In this document: one piece after another, positions 21,775-29,575 of the stretch | Numbering within the stretch: position 1 is the stretch's first letter | How the letters are laid out: every line of letters begins with the position of its first letter | NCBI GenBank assembly: GCA_964383505.1 | Contig: CAYLHB010000006.1 | Span: 1 to 41,023 of the forward strand | Origin: CAYLHB01 sp964383505 | GTDB lineage: Bacteria; Patescibacteriota; Minisyncoccia; Phycocordibacterales; UBA12088 | Direction of reading: 5' to 3' | DNA: 41,023 nt | The notes under the pieces: model-generated | What the model was told of the DNA's origin: nothing | What the model saw: the letters and a program-made list of their open reading frames with translations, nothing else | Database searches by the model: none | Translations under genes and position numbers: made by a program

Positions 21775-22919
21775 AATGAAGGGGTACACACGTAGGTGAG
21801 CGTCGTTCGGTAGTCGGAAGCGGCTTCCTGCATGCCGGTTATCTCCACCTTGTAGCCCACCCTCGTTGCGCCTATGTGCGCGGTCGCTCCGTCCGCTATC
21901 GAGCCGTGGTACATGACGGGACGCGGTACGGACACGAAGTTACCCGCATACCGTGCCACCCCGAACGAGTCCCCGTCCTCAAGCGAGTCATCCTCGGTCG
22001 TCACCCCCCAGTGCCCCCACGTCATATTGTCGTACGGGTCGCCTGATGGAAGTTGCCAAAGCGCGGGCACCGAAGTTGCGCTTCCGTCCACAAAGGTGTT
22101 GATGTCTGCACCGTTCTCACTTGCAAGCTCACTTGACGCCTGCACCGTCACCACAAAGCCGTTTACGGCATTCGTCGTCACAAAAAGGTCTTGCCCGAGC
22201 GTCTTTGGGGAGGCCGGTGTGAGGAGGCCAAAGGGAACGGTGGTCGCGGTGGTGCTCGCAAATGTCGCAACCCCCTCACCGTTTATATTCACCCCATCGC
22301 TCACTCCCCCCACCGCAAACGTGAGCGTGGTGTCCACCTCGCTTGAGACCACCACCGCATCGTGTATGGAAACCCGCGTGTCACCCGAGTCAGCCATGGA
22401 GCCACCGATTGAAATCTCGTAGTCATTCGCCGATGCCGGGTTGTCTATTTGCTGTGCACCTGTTCCGGAGGATGTGGCGTGCGCACCGATTTCTATGACC
22501 ACACTGCTCGCAGGTGCAATCGCTCCTCCGTTTCCTGCACACACCTCCACGGTCACCACCTGCCCCGAAACGGCGACCCGCGCCTCTTCACTGCCACTGC
22601 AATTAGGAGCGGTGGTGAGGTCAACACTATTTTCCGCAATATCCACATCATCCTCCGAAAGACCGGTGAGGGAGAACTCTGCGGGGAATGTAACCGTAAT
22701 CGTTTGCCCTTCCGCGATGCCCGACGGCGTGGTGAATGTCACCGTGTGGTCGGACGGCATGGAAGGAGCCGAGTCGGAAAGCACGTCCCGTATCTCGGAG
22801 AGGGGAGCCGCAGAGGCATGGTTCATCCATACGGGCAAGATGATGAACCACGCGAGCACGGCGAGTATTAGTGTCCCGGAAAGCAGTCGGGACACCCTGC
22901 GTGATGGTGATGGTGACAT
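21771..22919 (-). CDS. Secreted surface protein of unknown family
   Basis: 382 residues from the ATG at 22919; a GTG five codons upstream is the alternative. A basic N-terminus and hydrophobic helix (LLSGTLILAVLAWFIILPVW) followed by ASAAP look like a signal peptide or anchor. The rest is beta-rich, acidic and Thr/Ser/Val/Gly-rich with few Lys. Repeated Ig-like stretches are seen, such as TPSGIAEGQTITVTFPAEF and SVVIEIGAHATSSG. A C-terminal region (FVVTVQASSELASENGADI) ends in YRTTLTYVCTPSF. The composition fits an S-layer or pilus-like extracellular protein. A TATACT box at 22983-22988 and GGGAGG near the start suggest a leadered mRNA. Confidence 0.7.
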   Translation of the reverse strand: MSPSPSRRVSRLLSGTLILAVLAWFIILPVWMNHASAAPLSEIRDVLSDSAPSMPSDHTVTFTTPSGIAEGQTITVTFPAEFSLTGLSEDDVDIAENSVDLTTAPNCSGSEEARVAVSGQVVTVEVCAGNGGAIAPASSVVIEIGAHATSSGTGAQQIDNPASANDYEISIGGSMADSGDTRVSIHDAVVVSSEVDTTLTFAVGGVSDGVNINGEGVATFASTTATTVPFGLLTPASPKTLGQDLFVTTNAVNGFVVTVQASSELASENGADINTFVDGSATSVPALWQLPSGDPYDNMTWGHWGVTTEDDSLEDGDSFGVARYAGNFVSVPRPVMYHGSIADGATAHIGATRVGYKVEITGMQEAASDYRTTLTYVCTPSF

Positions 22920-22982
22920 GGACCTCCCGAACACAAGCGATGCTTAAGCTCGGCCTACTCGGCGTGAACGAGCAGTGCTCAC

Positions 22983-22988
22983 AGTATA
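22983..22988 (-). promoter_or_regulatory. -10 box for the surface-protein gene
   Basis: TATACT about 64 nt before the ATG at 22919. No matching -35 is evident. Confidence 0.4.
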
Positions 22989-23041
22989 TCGCGACCTGAC
23001 CCATATGCGGTGTGGAAAAACACCCACAAGTTCCGTAGAAA

Positions 23042-23064
23042 GAAAATCGGGCCCGAAGGCCCGA
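23042..23064 (-). terminator. Terminator after the DUF218-like gene
   Basis: The 7-bp stem TCGGGCC/GGCCCGA (23047-23064) closes a cUUCGg tetraloop when read leftward and is followed by TTTTCTTTCT. Confidence 0.75.
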
Positions 23065-23085
23065 AGTGCAACACGCGAATGAGCG

Positions 23086-23712
23086 TTACTCGCGCGGTAC
23101 AGTTGGCATCTCTCCCGATTGCATGCGGCGAATTTCATACTCACCGATGCCGTGGAGAAACTTTGTCACGGCTTGGACCCACCGTGGGGTCGTGGTGATG
23201 CCACAGAGCAGGAGCGCGAGTGCCACCACCTCCCTGCACTTCCCCCACAGAGTGAGATCGGGGGCAGATGATACGAAACTCACCACCCCCGATTCCCTAA
23301 GCGGGGCAAGCTCGGGCACCTTCTCGAGAAGCAATCGAACACACGCACGCACTCTCGGCATGTGATCGGCCGAGGTGTGAACGACCACATTGTATGCGTC
23401 TGCCCCAAGCTGTACGGCAAGCTCAAGCGCGGTGAGCAATGCCGCACGAAGCTCGGCATAGGTACCCCACCCAAGACGAGGGGTGAGGGGTGCATAGACT
23501 TTATGCCCGTTATCCCTAACGTAGCGCTCCTGCAGAAATGCAAGAGTCGGACAGCCCTGTTCCGCGTTCGGGGGAGCGGATGCCCCAAACACAAAGTAAT
23601 CATCCTTGTGTGCGTCACAGAACGTTGCATCGAGCCGACCCACACTTGCCGGTCCAAGGCCCGTTCCTCGCTCGTCATACTCACGAGCGAGCACAATCCT
23701 GATGGCAGGCAT
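23086..23712 (-). CDS. DUF218 (SanA/YdcF)-like protein
   Basis: 208 residues. ASVGRLDATFCDAHKDDYFV, then FGAS, and VVHTSADHMPRVRACVRLLL match the pattern of DUF218 proteins: an R-L-D-A helix and strand early, and a TS-x-x-HMPRA-like loop in the second half. That family contains envelope proteins linked to peptidoglycan or undecaprenyl recycling. Here there is no clear membrane anchor at the N-terminus. The region AELRAALLTALELAVQLGAD sits where the family has its connecting helix. A GGGAGGG site 4 nt before the ATG supports the start. It lies 42 nt after murC on the same strand, which suits an envelope role. The family call rests on motif resemblance. Confidence 0.55.
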   Translation of the reverse strand: MPAIRIVLAREYDERGTGLGPASVGRLDATFCDAHKDDYFVFGASAPPNAEQGCPTLAFLQERYVRDNGHKVYAPLTPRLGWGTYAELRAALLTALELAVQLGADAYNVVVHTSADHMPRVRACVRLLLEKVPELAPLRESGVVSFVSSAPDLTLWGKCREVVALALLLCGITTTPRWVQAVTKFLHGIGEYEIRRMQSGEMPTVPRE

Positions 23713-23754
23713 TCTGCCCTCCCTCGTAATTTAGCCTGTGACAATTTGAACACC

Positions 23755-25074
23755 TTACGATTGCAAAGTCAACTTTTCTGCTACACGATATATATCACCC
23801 GCCCCCATGGTGATGAGGAGCGTTGCGGTACCAAGTGCGTGCTTGTTTGAATCAAGATGTTTTTCAATCTCCTCCAATGTAACGAACGCCTTCGTGGACG
23901 TACCCCGCGCAGACACCTTGTCCGCGAGCACCTCGCTCGTCACCCCTTCGATGGGTGCCTCGCGTGCGGGGTAGATGGGTGCAAGGAGCACCTCGTCGGC
24001 TTTCGCGAGCGCGTCGGCAAACCCCTCCATGAGGTCACGTGTGCGGGAGTAGAGATGGGGGTGAAAGACCACCACCACGCGTGAAGAGGGGAACTCCTGT
24101 CGGACCATGTCGAGCGTGCGCGCAATCGCGGTCGGATGGTGCGCGTAGTCATCGTACACGCGCGCACCCGATGTGGTGGTGCCTTTGTACTCAAACCTCC
24201 TCCACGTGCCCCGAAAACTCGCAAGCGACGCGTCCACCCCATTAAAGGTACCCGGTCCCTTTGTTTCGGAAGCGAAGGCGAGCGCGACTGCTTTTGCCGC
24301 TTGCGCGTTCTCGCGGTTGAACGTACCTGGCACGAGGAGATCGGGCACCTTCTCGCTCGGGTATGCCCGCACCGTCGCCCCCGCCCCACGCAGAACTGCA
24401 CGAAGATTCGGTGCGGTGGGATTGCACACAATACTCCCCTCGTCGGGCACCTTGCGCGCGAGCGTGCCGAAGGCATCGAGCATGTCGTCGAGGTCGCGGT
24501 AGTAGTCGGTATGGTCGAGCTCGATGTTGGTGATGACGAGCAGGTGCGGATGGAGCGAGAGAAAGTGGCGTCGGTACTCACAGCCCTCGATGACGTAGAG
24601 GTCGCCCCCCGCGACGAAGTTCGAGCCGTACTCACTCATGATGCTCCCGCATATGACCGTCGGCTGTGCTCCCGCCTCAATGAGTACCTTCGCGAGCATC
24701 GCGGTCGTTGTCGTCTTACCGTGCGTGCCGGTAACCACAATCGATACTCCCCTCTCTGTCGCCTCGCCGAGCGCCTCAAAGTATGACACCTCGCGGATGC
24801 CTCGCTCGCGGGCAGTCACGCGCTCCGGGTTCTCCTCCGGCACGGCGTCCGAGTACACAAGGAGGTCGCACGCACTCGGCACGTTCTCGCCTGCATGCCC
24901 AACCATGACCGCGATGCCTTTTCCACGCAGAAGCTCCACTGTTGGCTGTTCGCTTCGATCGGACCCTGTGGCCGTGGCTCCACGCGAGACGTACAGCTGG
25001 GCAAGTGCGCTCATGCCGATACCGCCTATGCCGACCATGTGGACGTCTCGTTGGACCTGTGGGGTACTATTCAC
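23755..25074 (-). CDS. murC: UDP-N-acetylmuramate-L-alanine ligase
   Basis: It adds the first amino acid (L-Ala) to UDP-MurNAc in the cytoplasm. 439 residues from a GTG start. HMVGIGGIGMSALA (12-25) is the UDP-binding Rossmann loop, VTGTHGKTTTTAML (114-127) the ATP P-loop, and ITNIELDHTDYY the central-domain motif. YDDYAHHPTAI and FHPHLYSRT belong to the C-terminal domain. The GTG at 25074 is chosen because TATACT lies exactly 6 nt before it; the open frame upstream belongs to no known murC extension. It diverges from the PgeF-like gene with only 2 bp between start codons. Confidence 0.95.
   Translation of the reverse strand: MNSTPQVQRDVHMVGIGGIGMSALAQLYVSRGATATGSDRSEQPTVELLRGKGIAVMVGHAGENVPSACDLLVYSDAVPEENPERVTARERGIREVSYFEALGEATERGVSIVVTGTHGKTTTTAMLAKVLIEAGAQPTVICGSIMSEYGSNFVAGGDLYVIEGCEYRRHFLSLHPHLLVITNIELDHTDYYRDLDDMLDAFGTLARKVPDEGSIVCNPTAPNLRAVLRGAGATVRAYPSEKVPDLLVPGTFNRENAQAAKAVALAFASETKGPGTFNGVDASLASFRGTWRRFEYKGTTTSGARVYDDYAHHPTAIARTLDMVRQEFPSSRVVVVFHPHLYSRTRDLMEGFADALAKADEVLLAPIYPAREAPIEGVTSEVLADKVSARGTSTKAFVTLEEIEKHLDSNKHALGTATLLITMGAGDIYRVAEKLTLQS
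25065..25070 (+). promoter_or_regulatory. -10 box, leaderless PgeF-like gene (inside murC)
   Basis: TACTAT exactly 6 nt before the ATG at 25077. It falls in murC codons 2-4. Confidence 0.55.
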
Positions 25075-25076
25075 AG

Positions 25077-25958
25077 ATGGAGTATAGCATGGTAGTGTCG
25101 CACAAGAATGGGTGGGAGATGCACGTGCATACAACCCTTGAATACCTTCCCATTACAGCCGGAATACGGGCACGTCAGATTGCGATAACGGTCTTGGGGA
25201 AACCTTTGTCCTGGAGACCAAATGACCAAATATCGACAGACAATAAACTGTGTGAATCGATGAACCCGATAATTGACCGTCTGCAGGGGGAGCGAATCAC
25301 ATCTCTCTTCGCTTTGGACCTATCGCAACCGCGTCGTACGGTGTACTCGGGACGCTATGAAAAACTCTCGCGTAACCCAATAGTGGTCCAAGATATCGCG
25401 CTCTACAGGGGCATCCGGCATGAGGGGGTACTATTATTCCCTGGGGATGCCGCATGGCTCTATAGCGCAGACTGTCCCATCGTCATTGCGTACGGTACGC
25501 AGTTCGTGGTTGTGGGACACTGCGGGAGAGATTCATTGTTGCCCCCCCATACGGAGACACGGGAGCAGATTATACACGAGAGCATACTCTCGGTGATGGT
25601 GCGCACGCTTGGGGAGGATGTGGCAAGTGTGCGGGTGCGAGTACGAGTCGGCATCTGTCCCAAGCACTTCAAACATCCTCTGTCGGGCAAGCACGCAAAA
25701 AACAATGGTCGCATTCTTCTACAAGCGCGCATTCTTGACCAAACGTGTGTTGCGGACAGAGAGTATTTGGCGCTGGAGCGGGTGATTCGCGCCCAGTGTG
25801 CATTGCTCGGTATTCCCCCCACTCACGTGAAGTGGGAAAAGGAGTGCCCCTCTTGCGATACCGCAAAGCACGACCTCTGGAGCCACCGTCGCTGGGTACA
25901 GAGCGGGAAGCAAGGCCCCGATGGCATGAACGGCATCTTCGTCGCCTGCCTCCCCTAG
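25077..25958 (+). CDS. PgeF/YfiH-like laccase-domain protein (divergent)
   Basis: 293 residues. WLYSADCPIVIAYGTQFVVV, then GHCGRDSL (residues 127-154), matches the core ADCxP...HAGWRG block of the YfiH/PgeF multicopper-laccase-like family. The ending HDLWSHRRWVQSGKQGPDGM resembles that family's FFSYRRD...GR terminus. In that family Cys and His bind zinc: Cys133 and His148 are present, but the first family histidine (QxHG-type) is not visible; the aligned area reads LSQPRR. PgeF edits peptidoglycan precursors wrongly carrying L-Ser added by MurC, so its position facing murC makes functional sense. A C-terminal cluster ECPSC is extra. A terminator overlaps the stop. Confidence 0.55.
   Translation: MEYSMVVSHKNGWEMHVHTTLEYLPITAGIRARQIAITVLGKPLSWRPNDQISTDNKLCESMNPIIDRLQGERITSLFALDLSQPRRTVYSGRYEKLSRNPIVVQDIALYRGIRHEGVLLFPGDAAWLYSADCPIVIAYGTQFVVVGHCGRDSLLPPHTETREQIIHESILSVMVRTLGEDVASVRVRVRVGICPKHFKHPLSGKHAKNNGRILLQARILDQTCVADREYLALERVIRAQCALLGIPPTHVKWEKECPSCDTAKHDLWSHRRWVQSGKQGPDGMNGIFVACLP
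25081..25086 (-). promoter_or_regulatory. -10 box, leaderless murC (inside the PgeF-like gene)
   Basis: TATACT exactly 6 nt before the GTG at 25074. It lies in codons 2-4 of the divergent gene. Confidence 0.6.
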
Positions 25959-25983
25959 GGAAACCTAGGGGAGGCATTTTGTT
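25947..25983 (+). terminator. Terminator of the PgeF-like gene
   Basis: A perfect 13-bp stem TGCCTCCCCTAGG with its complement and a GAAA tetraloop (25947-25976), followed by TTTTGTT. The stop codon lies in the stem, and murD ends directly beyond. Confidence 0.85.
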
Positions 25984-27346
25984 ACTTGAGCTCACGCACC
26001 AGTGCATCAAACCGCTCTCCGCGCTCGTACTCATTCGTAAACATACCGAAACTCGCGAATGCGGGACTGAAAAGAATGCAGTCTCCCTCTTGCGCCAGCG
26101 CTCGTGCCTTATGTATCGCTTCATCAAGCGAATCAACAGTCATACTTTCCACTTTCCCCAAAAGCGAGAGCATGCCCGTGCCAGTACCCTTAAGGAGCAC
26201 CACCGCCTTCACGCGTTCCGGAAGCTCGCGTACCAATGTACTCATATCGAGCTTCTTGTCCGCACCCCCCATGATGAGCACCACATTTTTTTTACCTGTC
26301 GCATCGAGCGCGCGGAGCGAGGCGAGCGTCGCATCAGGCGTGGTGGCATTCGTGTCGTTGTAGTAGCGCACCCCGTCAAGCTCGCGGACAAACTGGGTGC
26401 GTCCGGGAAGTGCCTCAAACGATGCAATCGCTGTGCGTGCCACCTCATCTGCAACGCCAAGCTCCCGTGCCACCGTAAGGGCGATACCGATGTTGTAGCG
26501 GTTGTGCTCCCCCAAGAGTTTTGTCCCCCAGTCGCGCGGCACACTTCCCTCATCGGCAACAACGACGCGCGAACGTATGCGACGCTTGTACGGCTCAAGG
26601 TGGGGGAGCGCCTGCCGACCAACCACGAGCACGTCGCCCTCATGCTGGTGAAGAAAGATGTGCGCCTTGTCCGCAAGGTAGGCCTCGAGACTGCCTTTGT
26701 AGTAGTTCAAATGGTCGGGAAGAAACGTGGTGAAGACCGCCACCGAGGGCGAGAGTGCGCCTTGGAGAACGCCGGGAGCATCGAGGGAACGCTCCTCGCC
26801 AAACCCTTGGCACTGCCAGCTGTCGAGCTCAAAAACGCCAAGCGAGTCGTGTCGCACCCCATCAAAAAGCGACAAGTTTGATACGCCCCGTACGTTCCCA
26901 CCCAAAAGGACGTGGCGTCCGTCCGCCACGAGAAGTGCGTGGATGAGTGCCGTGACGGTTGATTTCCCACGCGTGCCGGTCACTCCCACGAGCGGAATGC
27001 GCGCAATGCGGGCAAAAAGCGACGCGCTCATATCTACCGGCACCATATGCCTGCGCGCCTCCGCGACTTCTGTTGAGTCGAGGTGCACCCCCGCTCCCTT
27101 CAGGATGAGGTCGCAGTCACGAAAATCTTCGAGCGCGTGACCTCCAAGCTTGAACGTGATCCCCGTGTAGGGTGCAAGTGCCGCCACAGAGGGAGCCAGC
27201 TGCTCCGCGCTCCGCATGTCGGTCACAAGGAGGTTAGCCCCCGCCCGCGCGAGCCACGCCGCGTCCCCCACCCCGCGCCCCAGAAGCCCAAGTCCCATTT
27301 GGGTAATACGCTTTCCTGTAAATAGCTTCGCAAATCCATCTTTCAT
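25982..27346 (-). CDS. murD: UDP-N-acetylmuramoylalanine-D-glutamate ligase
   Basis: It adds D-Glu to UDP-MurNAc-L-Ala. 454 residues. An N-terminal Rossmann loop (MGLGLLGRGVGDAA) is followed by the ATP loop GVTGTRGKST (121-130). Next come FTTFLPDHLNYYKG, LLGEHNRYNIGIALT, YYNDTNATTPDATLASLRAL (C-terminal domain loop) and MGGADKKLD. The length is normal. The start has TATGCT 6 nt upstream. murC and murD are close but on separate transcripts, flanking the PgeF-like gene. Confidence 0.94.
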   Translation of the reverse strand: MKDGFAKLFTGKRITQMGLGLLGRGVGDAAWLARAGANLLVTDMRSAEQLAPSVAALAPYTGITFKLGGHALEDFRDCDLILKGAGVHLDSTEVAEARRHMVPVDMSASLFARIARIPLVGVTGTRGKSTVTALIHALLVADGRHVLLGGNVRGVSNLSLFDGVRHDSLGVFELDSWQCQGFGEERSLDAPGVLQGALSPSVAVFTTFLPDHLNYYKGSLEAYLADKAHIFLHQHEGDVLVVGRQALPHLEPYKRRIRSRVVVADEGSVPRDWGTKLLGEHNRYNIGIALTVARELGVADEVARTAIASFEALPGRTQFVRELDGVRYYNDTNATTPDATLASLRALDATGKKNVVLIMGGADKKLDMSTLVRELPERVKAVVLLKGTGTGMLSLLGKVESMTVDSLDEAIHKARALAQEGDCILFSPAFASFGMFTNEYERGERFDALVRELK

Positions 27347-27352
27347 ACGTTC

Positions 27353-27358
27353 AGCATA
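27353..27358 (-). promoter_or_regulatory. -10 box, leaderless murD
   Basis: TATGCT exactly 6 nt before the ATG at 27346. Confidence 0.5.
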
Positions 27359-27375
27359 GCAGAGAACGAGCGTGC

Positions 27376-27381
27376 TACAAT
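27376..27381 (+). promoter_or_regulatory. -10 box, leaderless NifU-domain gene
   Basis: TACAAT exactly 6 nt before the ATG at 27388, back to back with the murD promoter. Confidence 0.55.
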
Positions 27382-27387
27382 GTCCGT

Positions 27388-27615
27388 ATGGAAACGGTCG
27401 AAGCGCGCATTGAAACGCTCCTTGCCAAGGTGCGCCCGTACATCGAGATGCACGGGGGCGACGTGCGCCTCCTGCGTGTCGAAAGCGGTACCGCCGTACT
27501 CAAAGTCTACGGTGCATGTGTGGATTGTGGGCTCGCGAGCGTGACGTATACTAAGACCATAGGCCCGCTTGTGATCAAAGAGGTGGAAGGGGTCACGGGG
27601 GTGGTATTTGAGTAG
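27388..27615 (+). CDS. NifU C-terminal domain Fe-S scaffold protein
   Basis: A 75-residue stand-alone Nfu domain. It has PYIEMHGGDVRLLRVESGTA and the cluster-binding CxxC at Cys44/Cys47 (GACVDCGLAS); the terminal helix is normal. Such proteins carry and hand over [4Fe-4S] clusters; candidate clients here are the ferredoxin, oxidoreductase and hydrogenase encoded downstream. The first gene rightward from the murD divergence point. Confidence 0.9.
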   Translation: METVEARIETLLAKVRPYIEMHGGDVRLLRVESGTAVLKVYGACVDCGLASVTYTKTIGPLVIKEVEGVTGVVFE

Positions 27616-27634
27616 GATGAAAATTATATAATTT

Positions 27635-27697
27635 CTAATTTCCAATTACTAATTCCCAAAAAATATCTGTTTGGAAATTAGTAATTAGTAATTAGTA
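27635..27697. repeat. AT-rich inverted and tandem repeat before ferredoxin
   Basis: CTAATTTCCAA (27635-27645) is an exact inverted copy of TTGGAAATTAG (27671-27681). It is followed by three exact tandem copies of ATTAGTA (27677-27697). It forms the 93-nt gap between the Nfu and ferredoxin genes. Confidence 0.6.
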
Positions 27698-27708
27698 ACT
27701 CTATCGTT

Positions 27709-27969
27709 ATGGCAGACCTTAAAGAGTACGCACGAACCAAGGAAGGTTCGAACATTACCAAGATAGTGGTTGACCGGGACCTCTGCATCGCGGCAGTCTC
27801 CTGTATGGCGGTCGCGGCCGAAACGTGGGAGCTCGATGGTGAAAACAAAATAATGGTGAAGGACGCAAACAGCGTAGACGACGCCACCCTCATCGCTTCA
27901 GCCGAGGCCTGCCCCACCAAAGCCATCTTTCTCTACGACAAAGACGGCACACAGCTGTTTCCCAAGTAG
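27709..27969 (+). CDS. Ferredoxin with three cysteine ligands ([3Fe-4S]-type pattern)
   Basis: 86 residues. DLCIAAVSCMAVAAETWEL and AEACPTKAIFLYD fit the single-cluster ferredoxins. Only three cysteines exist: Cys26, Cys32 and Cys68. The second position of the usual CxxCxxC is Ala29. A C-x5-C...CP pattern is known from [3Fe-4S] ferredoxins, so a 3Fe cluster, or a 4Fe cluster with another ligand, is likely. It precedes an FAD oxidoreductase by 17 nt and could be its partner or the electron acceptor of the 2-oxoacid oxidoreductase. Confidence 0.85.
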   Translation: MADLKEYARTKEGSNITKIVVDRDLCIAAVSCMAVAAETWELDGENKIMVKDANSVDDATLIASAEACPTKAIFLYDKDGTQLFPK

Positions 27970-27986
27970 CATCACGTATAAGCTTC

Positions 27987-29258
27987 ATGCAACACTACAC
28001 CTACGTTATCATAGGAGGTGGTATCGCTGGAACGACCGCCGCAGAGACCATCCGGAAGCGCGACCCTGCGGGCAAAATCGCCATTGTTTCCGACGAGCCA
28101 CACCCGCTCTACTCGCGTGTGCTCCTCTCAAAACCGAAGTGGGTGCTCGGCGAACAGCCGTTTGAGAACGTGTGGCTCAAAAACCAAGCGTGGTACGACC
28201 AAAATTCAATCCACCTTTTCCGTGGCCTCTCTGCGGTTTCGCTCGACGCAACCGCAAAAACGGTGACGCTCTCCGACGGTGATGTACTCGCGTACAACAA
28301 GCTTCTCCTCGCCACGGGTGCCCACGCACGAAAGTGGGGTATACCCGGTGCGAACAAGAAGGGTGTGCACTACCTCCGCACCGTGGACGACGCGAGAGCG
28401 ATAGGCGAGGTGGCGCAGGGCACACCTAAACGTGTCATCACCATCGGAAGCGCATGTGTCACGTTTGAAATAATAGAAATTCTCCACTCGCGCGGATTCA
28501 CCATTACCGAGGTGATGCGTGAGAAGCACTTTTTTGAACCACAGCTCTCCGCCGAAGAGGCGGGTCTCATTGAACGGGTACTCCTGGAAAAGGGGGTCAA
28601 TATCATTCGCCAAACGGAAGTGGCCGCGGTACTTGGCAGTGAGCAGGTAACGGGTGTACGGCTCGCCGATGGCACCGAGATGCCGTGTGACATCATTTTT
28701 CCCTTCATCGGCGTCGAGCTCCCCGTGGAGTGGGTGAAGCTCGCCGGTGTTGCGGTACACAAGGGCATCTATGCAAATGAGTTTCTCGAAACCAACGTGC
28801 CCGACATCTGGACTGCGGGAGACACGAGTGAAAACTGGGACCGCGCACTCGGTGAGACCGTCATCATGGGCAACTGGATGAGCGCACGCCTCCAGGGCGA
28901 GGTGGCAGGTAAGAATATGACGGCCAAAAACCCATCCGAGCGCGTGCCGTTTGAGCAGGTCTCCTTCCACACCTCGCACGGCTTCGGGTTCCAGATAGGG
29001 TGGACCGGCGACGTGCGTCCCCTCCCCGACCGTACCGTGATTCACCACCCCTCGGAAAAGCCTGACAGCTACTGTCGCATCCTCGTACGCAATGGCAAGG
29101 TCATCGGCGGTACCACCGTGAATCGCCCCGACCTCATGAGCAAAATTACCGAGCTCATCAAGTCGCGAGAGGACTTCACGGACCGCCTCGACGAGCTCGG
29201 CACCGTCGAGACCTCCGGCTACTCCTCAACCTCCGCTCCCGCCGGTTCATGCGGATAA
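27987..29258 (+). CDS. FAD-dependent pyridine nucleotide-disulphide-type oxidoreductase
   Basis: 423 residues in the nitrite-reductase/rubredoxin-reductase-like group. The FAD loop is IIGGGIAGTTAAE (8-20), with LYSRVLLSKP, LLLATGA and the C-terminal DIWTAGDTSENWD typical of the fold. There is no redox-active CxxxxC pair. The second Rossmann loop, normally GxGxxGxE for NAD(P)H, reads GSACVTFE (154-161), so two glycines are lost and NAD(P)H binding is doubtful. Its ferredoxin neighbour may supply or take electrons. The C-terminal 100 residues resemble the family's dimer domain, ending in a Ser/Gly-rich tail. Confidence 0.85.
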   Translation: MQHYTYVIIGGGIAGTTAAETIRKRDPAGKIAIVSDEPHPLYSRVLLSKPKWVLGEQPFENVWLKNQAWYDQNSIHLFRGLSAVSLDATAKTVTLSDGDVLAYNKLLLATGAHARKWGIPGANKKGVHYLRTVDDARAIGEVAQGTPKRVITIGSACVTFEIIEILHSRGFTITEVMREKHFFEPQLSAEEAGLIERVLLEKGVNIIRQTEVAAVLGSEQVTGVRLADGTEMPCDIIFPFIGVELPVEWVKLAGVAVHKGIYANEFLETNVPDIWTAGDTSENWDRALGETVIMGNWMSARLQGEVAGKNMTAKNPSERVPFEQVSFHTSHGFGFQIGWTGDVRPLPDRTVIHHPSEKPDSYCRILVRNGKVIGGTTVNRPDLMSKITELIKSREDFTDRLDELGTVETSGYSSTSAPAGSCG

Positions 29259-29278
29259 TCAAACGTTCTTCTCTATGC

Positions 29279-29284
29279 TATACT
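29279..29284 (+). promoter_or_regulatory. -10 box for hicBA
   Basis: TATACT 7 nt before the ATG at 29292, in the 33-nt gap after the oxidoreductase gene. Confidence 0.5.
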
Positions 29285-29291
29285 CACACCT

Positions 29292-29575
29292 ATGAAAATA
29301 TGCGGTTTAAAAAATGTGGTATGGAAGGAGGGCAAGCACTACGTTGCACAATCACTCAACATTGATATCGCAAGTTTTGGGACCACAAAAAAGAGGCGCT
29401 TCTGAACCTTCGCGAAGCGCTTGAGCTCTACTTTGAGGACATTACTCACGCCAAACTTCCGAAAGTGGAACGCCCGGAGCTGGTGACGCTCTGGCATGCC
29501 TCGGCTCCACTCCTCCGCTCACATAACCGCTGCGCTCCAAGCGCATGGGTTCTTTTACGTGTCGCAACGCGGTAA
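29292..29575 (+). CDS. hicB: HicB-like antitoxin requiring a -1 frameshift
   Basis: Frame 0 gives MKICGLKNVVWKEGKHYVAQ, then SLNIDIASFGTTKK, and soon ends at TGA 29403-29405. The family continuation EALLNLREALELYFED is in the -1 frame and runs to TAA 29573-29575. The two frames join exactly at A-AAA-AAG (29387-29393), the heptamer used for programmed -1 slippage in dnaX-type genes. A GCGCTTC/GAAGCGC stem starts 2 nt later. The joined protein is 94 residues: a HicB partial-RNase H-like domain plus a tail overlapping hicA by 80 nt. HicB binds and inhibits HicA and usually represses its own operon. It is either programmed frameshifting or a one-base deletion (pseudogene). Confidence 0.75.
29387..29418 (+). 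promoter_or_regulatory. Candidate -1 ribosomal frameshift signal
   Basis: Slippery A-AAA-AAG in the zero frame at 29387-29393, then a possible 7-bp stem GCGCTTC (29396-29402) with GAAGCGC about 11 nt further on. The 2-nt spacer is shorter than usual. Confidence 0.5.
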
